Of a stretch of DNA of 64,000 bases, positions 35,222-45,400 are shown piece after piece; within the stretch, counting starts at the first letter, position 1; every line of letters begins with the position of its first letter. Both the position numbers and the translations under genes were made by a program. The stretch lies in assembly GCF_002237645.1 (NCBI RefSeq), contig NZ_MJUZ01000002.1, positions 36,069 to 100,068 on the forward strand. Direction: 5' to 3'. This DNA comes from Desulfovibrio sp. MES5 (GTDB lineage: Bacteria > Desulfobacterota > Desulfovibrionia > Desulfovibrionales > Desulfovibrionaceae). Under the pieces are notes generated by a model, which was not told the origin of the DNA, did not search any database, and saw nothing but the letters and a program-made list of their open reading frames with translations.

Positions 35222-37039
35222 TCATCCATTGTCGCGCAGTTTTTCCACAAGACTTTCCACTGTCTTGGCCTGCTGCGACAGGTGGATCACGGCCTGGGCA
35301 GCCTCGGTCATGGTCTGGGCGCTATCTCGGGCCGCCTGACTGACGCTGCTGATGGTGCGGTTTACCTCTTCGCTGGCGGCGGACTGCTCTTCACTGGCGG
35401 CGGCAATGGCGCGCACCTGCCCCGCTGTGGTGTCGGCCATGCTGACAATAGCTTCAAGGGCAGAGCCGGATTTGCCGGCGCTGGCTGTAGCCAGTTTGAC
35501 CTGAGCCACGGCTTCGTCCAGCGAGGCCATGCTGTGGGCCGTGCTTTTTTGCATGGCGGTGATGGCGGCTCCCACATCGTGGGTAGACGCCATCGTCTTT
35601 TCCGCCAGCTTGCGCACTTCGTCGGCCACTACGGCAAAGCCGCGCCCGGCTTCACCCGCGCGGGCCGCTTCTATGGCTGCGTTAAGTGCCAGCAGGTTTG
35701 TCTGATCCGCAATGTCGGAAATGAAGCCCATGATGCGGCTGATGTCGCGGGCGCGGGCATTAAGATCATCCATGTCGGTCTTGAGCCGCTCCGAAACCTC
35801 GTTGACGCTGTTGATGCTGTCCAGAGCCTGCCGCACGACCAGTGCCCCTTCTTCGGCGCTGGCCCGCGTTCCGGCTGAGGCCTGCGCGGCCTGCCCGGCA
35901 TTGTCGGCCACCTGCCGAACCGTGACGTTCATCTGTTCCATAGCGGTGGCGGCGCCGTCCAGGTTTTCCGCCGTGGTCGTGGCCCCCTGGCTTGACTGCT
36001 CGATCTGCCGCGTCAACTGGCCTGATGCTGCCGTCAGGTTATGGGCAACGCCCTCAAGCTGGGCGGCCGCGTGCAGGAGGGTTTCTGTCCTGCCCTGCGC
36101 CTGCGTCCGCGCGTCCTCGGCTTCACGCAGGGCCGCTTCGGCCCTTTGCGACTGACTCAGGGCCATCTGCGACTGCGCGTCGGCATTGCTGATGTGTGCC
36201 TGCAACGAAGCCACCATAGACATGATGGAGGCATACACCCCGCGGCGGTTTTTGGGGCCGCCGTCGGCGTCCGTCTGGTAATCCCCTTTGGCCACACGCT
36301 GTGCAAGGATGTTGAGCTGGCCGGGGTCTATGCCCAACTGGCGTTTGACGGAAAGGATCAGCAGGCAGGTCACGCAAACGCTGAACAGCAGCGCCGCACC
36401 GGTAAGGCCCACAGCCATGTTTTGCGACTGCGCGGCAATATGGCGCGCGGCTTCGGCGGCCTGGCGGCTGCGGGCCGTATCCCGGTCAAGCACCTGTTCG
36501 TAAAATCGCGCCAACCGCAGAAAATTGGCCCTGCTGCGGTCAAAAAGGGCCACGGCCGCTTCGCTTTCACCCTCTTTGGCAAGTTCGATAATCTGCTGGC
36601 GATTCCGGGCGTCTTCCTGCGTGGCGGCGGCGATGTGTTCCAGCAGTTCCGGCAGGCTCGCGGCCTGATTTTCTCCGTCCTGGCCGGGAGCGCTGGCGGC
36701 GTCTGGCGGGGTGCATTCTTCGGGCACGGGGCGGGACGCCAGTTCCGCGTAGTTTTTTTCGTGCTCGGCCAGGGCGCGCAGGGCGCGATTAATGCGCGAG
36801 GTATATTCGGTTATGGTCACCCTGTCTGTACGGGTGCTTACGGCAGCCAGATCTGACCTCATGGAATAGAGCAGGCTATTCATGGATTGAACAGCCACCA
36901 CCGAAGGAATGACGGTCTCCGTGATGTGGTCGACAGTGGCGGTGATTTTTTGGCAGTTGCGCATATAGACCGCAAAAAGAAGCACCATAAAAAAAATGAT
37001 GCTGCAAAACGAAAGAACCAGTTTTGCGCTCAGCTTCAT
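35222..37039 (-). CDS. Methyl-accepting chemoreceptor with four-helix-bundle sensor
   Basis: A 605-residue transmembrane chemoreceptor with TM1 at residues about 8-28, a periplasmic helical sensor of about 160 residues, TM2 near 195-215, HAMP, then the signalling tip [19 protein letters not shown] 20-residue Glu/Pro/Ala-rich stretch ([13 protein letters not shown]) interrupts the sensor. ATG 37039 is preferred over 37045 because GAGG lies 6 bases before it. It is a paralogue of the receptor at 6931-8685. The ligand is unknown. Confidence 0.93.
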   Translation of the reverse strand: MKLSAKLVLSFCSIIFFMVLLFAVYMRNCQKITATVDHITETVIPSVVAVQSMNSLLYSMRSDLAAVSTRTDRVTITEYTSRINRALRALAEHEKNYAELASRPVPEECTPPDAASAPGQDGENQAASLPELLEHIAAATQEDARNRQQIIELAKEGESEAAVALFDRSRANFLRLARFYEQVLDRDTARSRQAAEAARHIAAQSQNMAVGLTGAALLFSVCVTCLLILSVKRQLGIDPGQLNILAQRVAKGDYQTDADGGPKNRRGVYASIMSMVASLQAHISNADAQSQMALSQSQRAEAALREAEDARTQAQGRTETLLHAAAQLEGVAHNLTAASGQLTRQIEQSSQGATTTAENLDGAATAMEQMNVTVRQVADNAGQAAQASAGTRASAEEGALVVRQALDSINSVNEVSERLKTDMDDLNARARDISRIMGFISDIADQTNLLALNAAIEAARAGEAGRGFAVVADEVRKLAEKTMASTHDVGAAITAMQKSTAHSMASLDEAVAQVKLATASAGKSGSALEAIVSMADTTAGQVRAIAAASEEQSAASEEVNRTISSVSQAARDSAQTMTEAAQAVIHLSQQAKTVESLVEKLRDNG

Positions 37040-37121
37040 TGGCATCCTCAGTCCTTATTGTGGTTAACGCCCGAATCCGTCCATCGGCCCGCCAGTGGCG
37101 GCCAATATCCGCAGGCGGTTG

Positions 37122-39032
37122 TTATTCCGCGCTGGTTTCGGTTGCGGGGGCATCCTGGCAGTCGTCAAACATATAATTGTTGCCCGCCAGCTGCTTGCAG
37201 CGCTTTTTCAGGCTGGCGGCGGCCCGCGCCAGATCAAAGCTGCTCTGAAAGCAGGTGGCGCAGACGCCCACAATGGTCAGGGACATGAGAGGAAAGCGCT
37301 CTTCCTGCTGGTTGCGGTTTTTGCCTTCAATGTAGCCGTTCTGGAAATCTTCGGCGTTATAGTAGGCGGACACGCCCTGGGCAAAGGCGCTGATGATGTC
37401 CTGGCAGACCTTTTCAGCTTTGGAGCGGTCGGTGACGGCTATGAAATCGTCGCCGCCGATATGCCCCACAAAATCGCCCTGAGGCGTGTTTTCGCTAATA
37501 ATGGACGCCAGACGCTTGAGCACGCGGTCGCCGTTTTTGAAGCCGTATTTGTCGTTGTAAGCCTTGAAGTTGTCGATATCGAAGTAGAGGACGCTCTTGT
37601 CCAGATTGAGCCGTACAAGGCGTTCCAGCTCAATGTCTATAAGGGCGTTGCCCGGCAGTTCGGAGAGGGGATTGAGCTGGCGCGCGTTGGCCACCTCAAG
37701 CTCGATGCTTTTTTCAAGCAGCTCGCGCACCGTGACGATGCCCGCGTATTTGCCGTCGCGGGTGACGGTGACAAAGTCGTATATCTGGTTGTTCTCGCGG
37801 CGCATGGCATGGCGGGAAACAACGTCAATGGTGGTCTGGTGGTCAACGCTTAAAAAGCTCCTGTCCATAACCGAGGCGACGGTTTTTCCGGCAAACAGCG
37901 AAAAGCCGAAACGCCCGCTCAACTGACGGTGCAGGCGGTGGCGCATGACGGTGCCCACAGGCTTGCCCTCGTCCACCACGCAGAGGCCCTGCAGGCTTTC
38001 ATCATGTTCGAAGCGCTCGACAGCCTCCAGCACCGGCAGGGATGGGGGAACGGTGAAGCCGGGGCGGATGATGTGCCGCACGTGGAACTTGTGCACGCGC
38101 GCGCCGAAAAAGCGGTTCTTTATCTTGTTTTCGCGGTGGATGAAACGCACCACATGTTCCATGATGGGCTGCGGATGCAGGGCGGGACGCTGGATGAAGT
38201 AGCCCTGACCGTAGGGCACGTCAAAGCTGATCAGGGTCGCCATCTCTTCTTCCGTTTCAATGCCCTCGGCAATGATGCGGGTATTGGTCAGGGAGGCGAA
38301 TTCCTGCATGCTCTTGATAAGCGCCTGACGGGTGAGGTCTTTGTCCACACCGCGAATGAGGCGCATATCCAGCTTGATGAAGTGCGGCTGCACATCTGAA
38401 ATGAGATTGAGGCCGGAATATCCGGCCCCTGCGTCGTCAATGCTTATCTGGTAGTTTTGGGCCTTGTAGTGCTCGATGATTTTTTTGAAGCCGCGCAGGT
38501 TGTCCACGGATTCGCGTTCCGTGATTTCAAACACCATATCTTCGGCGCTGAGGGCAAACCGGGTGAGGTACTCCTTGGTGAAGCCCACGCCGAAATGCGG
38601 GTCCTGTATAATGTTGGGATTGACGTTAAGGAACAGGCGTATGCCCGTGGCTATCTGGCGCGCCGCCCGAAGGGCGCTGTAGCGGAACAGGTGTTCCAGC
38701 TCAAGCATGCGCCCGTGGCGCAGGGCCGCGTTGATGAGGGCTTCGGGACCTTCAAGGGGGCTGCCCGCAGGGCCGCGCCCCAGCGCTTCGTAACCAAAAA
38801 TGGAGCCGTCCCGCAGGGATATTATGGGCTGCAGCACACTGTGGATGCTTTTGTTATGCAAAATGTCCCACAGGGTCTGTCGTTCCTCCGCTGCCAGCGC
38901 GGTTGCCCGTGCGGCGGCGCGTGCGGCGGCCCGCATGGCGGCCAGAGGTTTTTCCAGAGGACGCGGGCCTGGGCACAGGATCAGCGGTTCATTGCCGGAA
39001 GTAGGTGGGTTTGGCACTAACGGCGTGGGCAT
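37122..39032 (-). CDS. Cyclic di-GMP signalling protein, EAL - CBS pair - GGDEF
   Basis: A 636-residue cytoplasmic protein. The EAL domain (residues about 60-300) has EAL at 82-84, NVNP, ITERE, IDDAGAGYSG, IKLD and EGIET, so phosphodiesterase residues are kept. Two CBS repeats at about 330-460 could sense adenine nucleotides. The GGDEF domain has GGDDF at 526-530; Asp for Glu in the third acidic position is a known variant that may retain cyclase activity. An Ala/Arg-rich helix precedes the EAL domain. The order EAL-CBS-GGDEF is a recognised architecture. ATG 39032 has GGAG 8 bases upstream; the in-frame start at 39089 is less likely. Confidence 0.93.
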   Translation of the reverse strand: MPTPLVPNPPTSGNEPLILCPGPRPLEKPLAAMRAAARAAARATALAAEERQTLWDILHNKSIHSVLQPIISLRDGSIFGYEALGRGPAGSPLEGPEALINAALRHGRMLELEHLFRYSALRAARQIATGIRLFLNVNPNIIQDPHFGVGFTKEYLTRFALSAEDMVFEITERESVDNLRGFKKIIEHYKAQNYQISIDDAGAGYSGLNLISDVQPHFIKLDMRLIRGVDKDLTRQALIKSMQEFASLTNTRIIAEGIETEEEMATLISFDVPYGQGYFIQRPALHPQPIMEHVVRFIHRENKIKNRFFGARVHKFHVRHIIRPGFTVPPSLPVLEAVERFEHDESLQGLCVVDEGKPVGTVMRHRLHRQLSGRFGFSLFAGKTVASVMDRSFLSVDHQTTIDVVSRHAMRRENNQIYDFVTVTRDGKYAGIVTVRELLEKSIELEVANARQLNPLSELPGNALIDIELERLVRLNLDKSVLYFDIDNFKAYNDKYGFKNGDRVLKRLASIISENTPQGDFVGHIGGDDFIAVTDRSKAEKVCQDIISAFAQGVSAYYNAEDFQNGYIEGKNRNQQEERFPLMSLTIVGVCATCFQSSFDLARAAASLKKRCKQLAGNNYMFDDCQDAPATETSAE

Positions 39033-39089
39033 ATGCAGTCTCCGGTAGGATGATGAATTGCCCAAAGAAGTAGCGCTCAAATATGACAA

Positions 39090-39587
39090 TACAGTGACGG
39101 TATGACAGGTTTTTGCGTAAGGTGGCGGTTAGCGCGTGTTGTGGGATGCTATTGGTAATAGTATGTGATACAAGTGGTTTATGTTTTGGCCGCCGCGTGC
39201 CGTGCGGGAGAATGTTACGGGCAGGCGCTACAGCCGAGAGGCGAGCGCAATAATGACACAAAGCGCAGACTGTCTCTGCGACATAAATTTGCGCGCTTCC
39301 AGAAGATTTTTACCCACAAAACCGCGCAGAGGCGTTTCTGGGGCAACGCAGCCTTACGGCGCACGCAGGGTCGTGTCGCCCTGAGCGTTGACGGCCTCTC
39401 GCACGGGCAGGGTGTGTGAGGGCAGGGCATATGATGGGGCAGGGCAGTGTACAAGTCAGGGCATGTGCGCAGGAAAGGGTATGCGTACAAGGCAGATACA
39501 CAGTACTGCGGACAGACATCGCGCTTTTGGAGGATTGACCTTCCCCCCTAAAAGTATGCCATCCGGTTTGGGGTGGTTGGACGTTGC
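39090..39587. other. Non-coding spacer
   Basis: No supported gene. The sequence contains repeated GGGCAGGG/GTGTGAGGGC-like short motifs around 39400-39450. The promoter of the leftward EAL-CBS-GGDEF gene should be in its first 100 bases. Confidence 0.45.
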
Positions 39588-39625
39588 AAAAAAAAGTGCG
39601 CCCCTGAAAAGTCTCGGGGGCGCAC
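39588..39625 (-). terminator. Leftward intrinsic terminator of the small selenoprotein candidate
   Basis: A 9-bp stem GTGCGCCCC with its complement is followed on the minus strand by eight T. It lies 130 bases past the end of the extended frame at 39754 and marks a real leftward transcript. Confidence 0.88.
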
Positions 39626-39753
39626 ATGGTGTCGCGGATGGAAAGGTATGTTGCCGCAGCCCCATGCAGTCAGGGCCGGGCCGTTTTCGGGGAAGAGTGT
39701 TGCTAAAAGGCTGCGCTGTTGTGGGCACAAACCTTATTTGTATCGGTGCTTGG

Positions 39754-39942
39754 TTATATGTTTTTTCTTTGTTTCGCTCTTGCCTTTCTGCGTTCATCTT
39801 CTTCAAGCTGGGCACGCCGCTTGTCGAAGGGCACTCAGCCGCAAGTCATGCTGTCTATGGGCAGCCAGCCTTTTTTGATGGCAAGCAGATAGAAAACTGC
39901 AATGCCGCCAAAGACCAGCAATAAAATCAAGACGTCTGCCAT
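39754..39942 (-). CDS. Candidate small membrane selenoprotein (in-frame UGA at codon 36)
   Basis: Reading leftward from ATG 39942, with AGGAG 5 bases upstream, gives MADVLILLLVFGGIAVF... with one membrane helix (residues about 4-22), then KKGWLPIDSMTCG, then UGA (39837-39835). The same frame stays open for 26 codons to TAA at 39754, encoding a strongly charged helix (DKRRAQLEEDERRKARAK). The UGA is followed by a hairpin that meets bacterial SECIS rules, with its loop 17 bases after UGA versus 18 in fdhA. Read through, the product is 62 residues with Cys34-Gly-Sec36 just after the membrane helix. The alternative is a 35-residue protein that simply stops at UGA. I recognise no family. Confidence 0.55.
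39801..39829 (-). promoter_or_regulatory. SECIS-like hairpin after the in-frame UGA
   Basis: On the minus strand CTTC pairs with GAAG and AAGC with GCTT, with a 3-base bulge on the 5' side and the loop GGCGTGCCCA starting 17 bases after UGA. A G is in the first loop position, as the bacterial SECIS consensus requires. Confidence 0.45.
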
Positions 39943-39976
39943 AGTGTCTCCTGCTAACGGGGGGGCACGCAACGCG

Positions 39977-40003
39977 ATCATACGCAGTTGCGGCGGTTGT
40001 CAG
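39977..40003 (-). promoter_or_regulatory. Possible promoter of the small selenoprotein candidate
   Basis: On the minus strand CTGACA and TATGAT are 15 bases apart and lie 35-60 bases before ATG 39942. The spacing is short for sigma-70, so support is weak. Confidence 0.3.
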
Positions 40004-40475
40004 TCGCAAACCTCGGCGCAGAGCCGGTTTCACGCCTGATCAGCGTTTGGCATGGCAAAGGCCAAGACCATTTTTTTGTAAAATTGTTCGGGCGGTTGCG
40101 TGAACCAGCACAAGCCGGAAGACGCAGGCCGGTGTTCCTGCACATTTACGCACCGATGCGGCGTCTTCAAACATTGAGAAAACCTATTCTCAAAGGTGGG
40201 GTGTTCCGCGAGGGGCAGCGCCATACTCTCAACATAGTGCTGGACAGGGTAAAGTCCAGCCTCGGAGTCCTGCGCGCGCAAGGGTGTTATACATAGCCCA
40301 GAACTATGGATGTGGCAATGCAGAGGCGAGGAGCCTCGCGCGGACAAAAACCTTGAAAATTCCGCCTGTCAGCGGCTTGCAGCAGCGGGGGCACGGGCGC
40401 AGGACGGCGGTAGAATGCCCATAAACAGCGCTGTCAGTTCAGGATACGCAGGGCAGAGGTCAAGCCAGAAAGGCA
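40004..40475. other. Non-coding spacer
   Basis: No gene, strong hairpin or recognisable site is seen between the small gene and the flagellin-like gene. Confidence 0.45.
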
Positions 40476-41246
40476 TCAACCCAGGGATGAGAGTATCCCG
40501 CCCCGGCTGCGCAATAAAGGATCCGTTTCATCGGGCAGTGCGTTTTTTGCCGCGCGGGTAAGTATTTCGGCCTGTTCATTCATAAAATTTTGTTCGCTTG
40601 TATACGACGTTGCCAACGCTGTGTAATTGGCGTCGAGCGCAGCAACAATGCTGCCGTAGTCTGCAAGGGAATTCACAAGCGCTGTCAGATCAGCAGGTTG
40701 GATGGCGTTCAAATCTACCGACGTCAAGTCTTTCAGCCCTGACAGAGAATAGAGGGAAAATTTTGAGGTTCCATAGCCCAGCTGGATTGGCACTGTGGCC
40801 GTCGCGCCATCACCGCTGACCGTCAAACGTTTGTCCGTGCTCCAGCCATTGCTGTCCAAAAGGGATATGCCGTTGTACTGCGTGCCGGATACCGTAGCGG
40901 CAAGTGTTGTCGCCAGGCTTTTAAACGTGGGGCTTGCCGTGGCGCTCTGGCTGGGGTCTGCCTGAACTTTTTGAGCAAGGGCAAGCATTTGACTCAGTGT
41001 GGCGCTCAGGGAAGAGGCGGCATTCGCAATGCTGTCTGCCATGGCCGCAGCCTCGGAGGCATTTTTTGCGCCCTGCCGGAGCATGGCGGAATTGCTCCTG
41101 ATTTTTCCTGTCAGAGCCTCGGCCATGATCTGCCTGCCGGACTTGCCGCGCGACGTGGCTGTACGCTGGGGCATATTATCGAGCAAAAGCTCCAGGCTAC
41201 CGCTTTTCAGGAACGAATACGCCATGATCTGATCGAAAAAATCCAT
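40476..41246 (-). CDS. Short flagellin-like protein
   Basis: A 256-residue protein. Residues about 45-130 resemble the conserved N-terminal helices of flagellin: a long Ala/Ser/Gln/Asn-rich helix (ASEAAAMADSIANAASSLSATLSQM) followed by the hallmark QYNGISLLDSNGW. The C-terminal half ends in another helix (DYGSIVAALDANYTALATSY and onward), as in flagellin D0/D1. It is about half the usual size and lacks a hypervariable region. The first 40 residues are not flagellin-like. No flagellar gene adjoins it. It could be a minor filament protein, a hook-associated protein fragment or an unrelated secreted helical protein. GAGG lies about 7 bases before ATG 41246. Confidence 0.6.
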   Translation of the reverse strand: MDFFDQIMAYSFLKSGSLELLLDNMPQRTATSRGKSGRQIMAEALTGKIRSNSAMLRQGAKNASEAAAMADSIANAASSLSATLSQMLALAQKVQADPSQSATASPTFKSLATTLAATVSGTQYNGISLLDSNGWSTDKRLTVSGDGATATVPIQLGYGTSKFSLYSLSGLKDLTSVDLNAIQPADLTALVNSLADYGSIVAALDANYTALATSYTSEQNFMNEQAEILTRAAKNALPDETDPLLRSRGGILSSLG

Positions 41247-41749
41247 GCTATGCCTCGGCTGCTTTTAGACGTCAAAAGTCAGACGCTTCAAACTGATTAT
41301 CGGCAATTCCCCATAAAGTGTTAGTCGTGCAAGGCGAAGGCGAAGCTGGCGCGGGTATGAGCATCTGCCTTACAGAAGGGATATGTCCTGTCCCGACAGT
41401 GGGTTGGGAGGGGTAGGTCCGTTGGGCCATGAGTAAAATTTTACACGGAAGCCGACCCCACATGAGCAAAATAAGAAAATTGGGTTTCCTTAATAGAACG
41501 GGAAAGTTTTTTAGATATCTGAAACGGTTGCCATGGCTCTTTTTATGGGAAAAAAGTATTTATAGCCGTTTCACTCCACTTAAGCTGAAAGCAGTATCTG
41601 TTTTTCGGCATAATGTTTGCTAAGGAGGTCCCTACACAAAATGTCAGAATAAACTGCCCCCCAGCAAAGTGTTTCATTGAAAAGCGAGTGTCTCTGACAT
41701 GGAAGCGCAGAAATGAAACGAAGCAGATGCACCGGGGAGCAACTCATTG
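41247..41749. other. Non-coding spacer before the IS3 fragment
   Basis: No supported gene. The divergent promoter of the flagellin-like gene should lie in the first part. Confidence 0.45.
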
Positions 41750-42010
41750 GATAGCGGCTAGAAATTCAGCGGCAATGCAATGGATGCATGGGCATTTGAG
41801 CACTGTGCGCAGATTGAGTTTATTTGTGCGGGAACGCCAACGGGTAATGGACATATTGAAAGCGTTAACGGGACATTCATGGATAAGTGCTTAAACCAGA
41901 ATGTGTTTCTATCGCGCACGAAGCCTGAAGAACTGTTGAAGCCTAGCAGCAGGATTATAGCCAACGGCATCCGCACAGCTTATTAGGCTGGTTAACACTG
42001 GAAGAATTTT
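41750..42010 (+). pseudogene. IS3-family transposase (orfB) C-terminal fragment
   Basis: The frame encodes the end of an rve integrase core: DSG-stop-KFSGNAMDAWAFEH, then QIEFICAGTPTGNGHIESVNG, which carries the last catalytic Glu. TAG at 41759 interrupts it. Near 41945 the match shifts frame into DYSQRHPHSLLGWLTLEEF, the usual family end. The 5' two thirds of the gene and the other end of the element are missing, so this is a decayed remnant lying between the flagellin-like gene and the giant exoprotein. Confidence 0.82.
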
Positions 42011-42210
42011 GCGAGAAGAATATTACCTGTAATCCAATGGTAACTACCAGCTTAAAAGTGGTATACACAGTTGTGTTAGATCAATGGTTACACAATGTTG
42101 AATACCTAAAAAAAGTTAGTAAATGGTATAACGGAGCTGCTGTATTGACAGTTCGTTCCTGATCGCGTATCTACCTGGAAAATATTTTAGTGATAGCTTT
42201 CGAGCGTCAC

Positions 42211-42238
42211 GGGGGAGGCGCCTGCTCCCCCCCTTTCT
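42211..42238 (+). terminator. Possible terminator upstream of the giant exoprotein gene
   Basis: GGGGGAG and CTCCCCC flank a 7-base loop and are followed by CCTTTCT. It would insulate the exoprotein promoter (42240-42400) from upstream transcription. Confidence 0.5.
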
Positions 42239-42408
42239 ACCATGAGAGCCTTTCCCATTTATTCAGGAAAACGGCTCTGGCCAGTCTTACTGGTCTGCAA
42301 GAACTTCTTGCAATCCCCAATCCCCCGATCTGGACCAACTTGGTCATATTGTTACGTTAGCCCGTGCGTGCATGATGTTGTGTGTGCTAACTCAAGTTAG
42401 GAATAATT

Positions 42409-45400
42409 ATGAATATTATTAGCGTTAATCGACCCCAAAGTGGACAGCATATCGCGGTGAATACTGCTGCTGATGCCAAATACACTCTTGATTTTCCCTA
42501 TGACCATGCGACCCTTTCGCGGGTAGGCAATGATTTGGTCTTCACCTTTGACGATGCTGCCAGCATACATTTGACGGATTTTTATACCAACTACAACAGC
42601 GACACCGTGCCTGGATTCGAGGTTGGCGGTGAACTGATTTCCGGCACGGAATTTTTCGCCGCCCTTGCCCCTGATCTGGCTCCTGCTGCCGGCCCGTCCG
42701 CCGTGGAGCGATCTTCACGGTATACCGAACACGGCAATGCTGAACTTGCTGCCGGGGTCAGTCATCTGGATGGGCTTGACTACAACAGCGAAGGCTCGAG
42801 CTTTCAAAGCGTTCCTCTGCTTATGAGTGGAGTGGGCGCTTCTGAAGGCGATTCTTCCGCCACTGGCGGCAATGGCGAAGCAGCCTTAACCACCTACCAC
42901 ACCCGGCTTATTGTTACTGCAACCAGCCAGAATACTTTTAGCTTTTTTGCCGTGAACCAGAGCGGCGACCTCGTGGATGACCCGAGTCAAATCAGTTGGG
43001 CCTTTGAAGGACCGAACGCGTATTTCACTGTGACGGGCATTGGAGCTGACGGTAAGATCACTGTTGAACTTACTGCGGCAGGGCTTGCTGCTCTGAACAA
43101 CGGCACCTTTGCCTCCGACATGCTGCTGATAACCATTGACGGTGTGGAATACAAAATGCCGTTGGTGATCAGCGGCGGCACTGCGGGCCAAAGCTACGAT
43201 GCCGCCACGGAAGAAAGCCGCGCTCAACTCGGTGAGGACCTGAAAGCTGAATGGTATGCCTCTGACGCCAGAACTGTGAGCGGCGAGAGCGTCACCCTTG
43301 GCGGCACGAGCTACAATAGGGTGGATATTGATCGGTCCGACGCGGGCGGCGCGGGTAATATAGGCGTGTGGAATTCAGATATTGATATCACGGCTTCCGC
43401 AAAAGGAGCGGTCAATATCACTGCCCAGCACAATACCGGAAGCGCCTACGGGCTTGCCACATACGAAAATAGCGGACAGGCGTCCTCTTCCGTTCGAGGC
43501 GGAGAAGAAAGCTCCATACACATCAGTGCTCAGACTACCGGTACTGCGGGTACGGCCTGGGGCGTGTATACCAACTCCAACCAGGGAGCTGCCGTCGCAA
43601 CGACTGTTGAAGGCGGGGACATCACCATTGAAGCGCACGGCAATATGGCCGGTTCCGGCGGCGTATACACATGGGCGGGTGGCGGACGCCAGGCGCAGAC
43701 GACCATCCAGGCGGACCGCGACCTGACCATTATAGCCGACAGCCAGCAGGACAGCTCCGTCAGAAGCGTATATGCTACCGGCAGTGGCGCTGCCATCATT
43801 CTTTCCGCTGGGCCTGACGGCCGTCTGCAGGTCTCTGCGAATCTGGAGTCTTCCAGCCAGGAGTATTTCAACACGGAAAATGGCGGCAGCTTTGCTGCTT
43901 TGGGCCTGAGCAGCCATAATGGCGGCACGATTTCGGCCACCGGAAGCGACATAACTGTTGAGGCCAGCGTGAGCGACGCTTCTGTGCACGGCACTGCCGC
44001 CAGTGTTTATTCCGGGTACAACGGCGCTAAAACCACCATTAACGGCTATAACGGCCAGGACAACACCATAAGCATTCATGCCGCTGCCCCTGACCATGCC
44101 ATGGGGGTTATCGGGACCAACTCCGGCACGGTGGCTATCAACGGCGGCGACGGCAACGACACCGTCAGCATTTCCTCCGAAGCCGCTCACGGTTCGTCCA
44201 TGGGCGTTGCGGCTCAAGCCGGTGGGCAGGTGACGATCACAGGCAACGGCGGCCACGATGAACTGCACATTGACGCCACGTTTAACGGTCCTGCCAAGTC
44301 CGGCACGACCGAGCTTTTCGGCAGCGCCCGTGGCGCTTACGGCATGGCCTCCGCCTGGGGCGGTTCGTGGGTCAAGGTTGACGGTTTTGAAAAAATCAAC
44401 GTTACCGCAGACGCCCGTGGCAGCGGCGGCGCGGCTTACGGCATGTACACCCACGACGGATGGGGCGAATCCGTAGGGAACAGCATCAAATATACGGAAG
44501 GTTCCCTGCACGCCACCATCAGCGGGCTGGCCGACAACCCGAGCAAGGGCCACTCCATGTACAGCTACACAGGCGTGAACAGTATCCAGGGGGGCAGTAA
44601 GCTCGGCGACGCCGATGGCGACAAAATCACGCTCAATGGGCACATGACCATCACTGGCAACAGCGGAAAGAACCTGGTGACCACCGGTGATGGTGATGAC
44701 ACTGTGGCGCTTAACGGCGACATGCATGCGGCCAGCAACGGCACGCTGAACAAGATTGAAACCGGCCTGGGCGATGACGTCATCCGCGTGAGCGGAGAAA
44801 TGTACGCCTCCGATACCGCCGGGGCCAACGCAATCCTCGCTGGCGAGGGCGACAATCAGATCGAACTCGGCGGCGGGATGCGCGGTGTGGGCAGCAACAC
44901 CATCACCGTGGGCAGCGGCAGCAGCACAATCACGCTGGGCGGCTCCATGTCCGCTTCCGGCACAAGCGGCGTCAACACCATACAGGGCGACGCTTCGGGC
45001 GGAACGGTCGTCAACGTCAACGGCCTGGGCGCCGCGCTCTATGCCACAGCCGGGGGCAAGAACATTATCAGTGACGTGCACGACGTGCATGTGGACTCCG
45101 GCTACATCCATGCGACCGGAAGCGGCTCATCCAACAAAATTGCCAACATTGCCGGAGCGGTGACGACCACCATGCTTGCGGCTAGCGACGGCGGCAGAAA
45201 CGACGTCACCAATGTGGGCAGTCTGGATATCCAGGCCACCGGCAGCGGCTCAATGGGCGTCTACGCGGGCAAGAACGCCACCAATAACGTCGAAGCCAAC
45301 GGCGGCATTGACATCAGCGCCCAGTCCACCTCCGGCGGAACCTGGGGGCTCATGGCCGGGTCGCTGGGCGGCAACGCCACCAACAGCCTGAAAGCCGGAG

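Noticed and set aside
43375..45111. 578-residue leftward open frame inside the giant exoprotein gene
   Set aside because: Codon bias of the repetitive sense strand keeps the antisense frame open; it has no ribosome-binding site and no recognisable domain.
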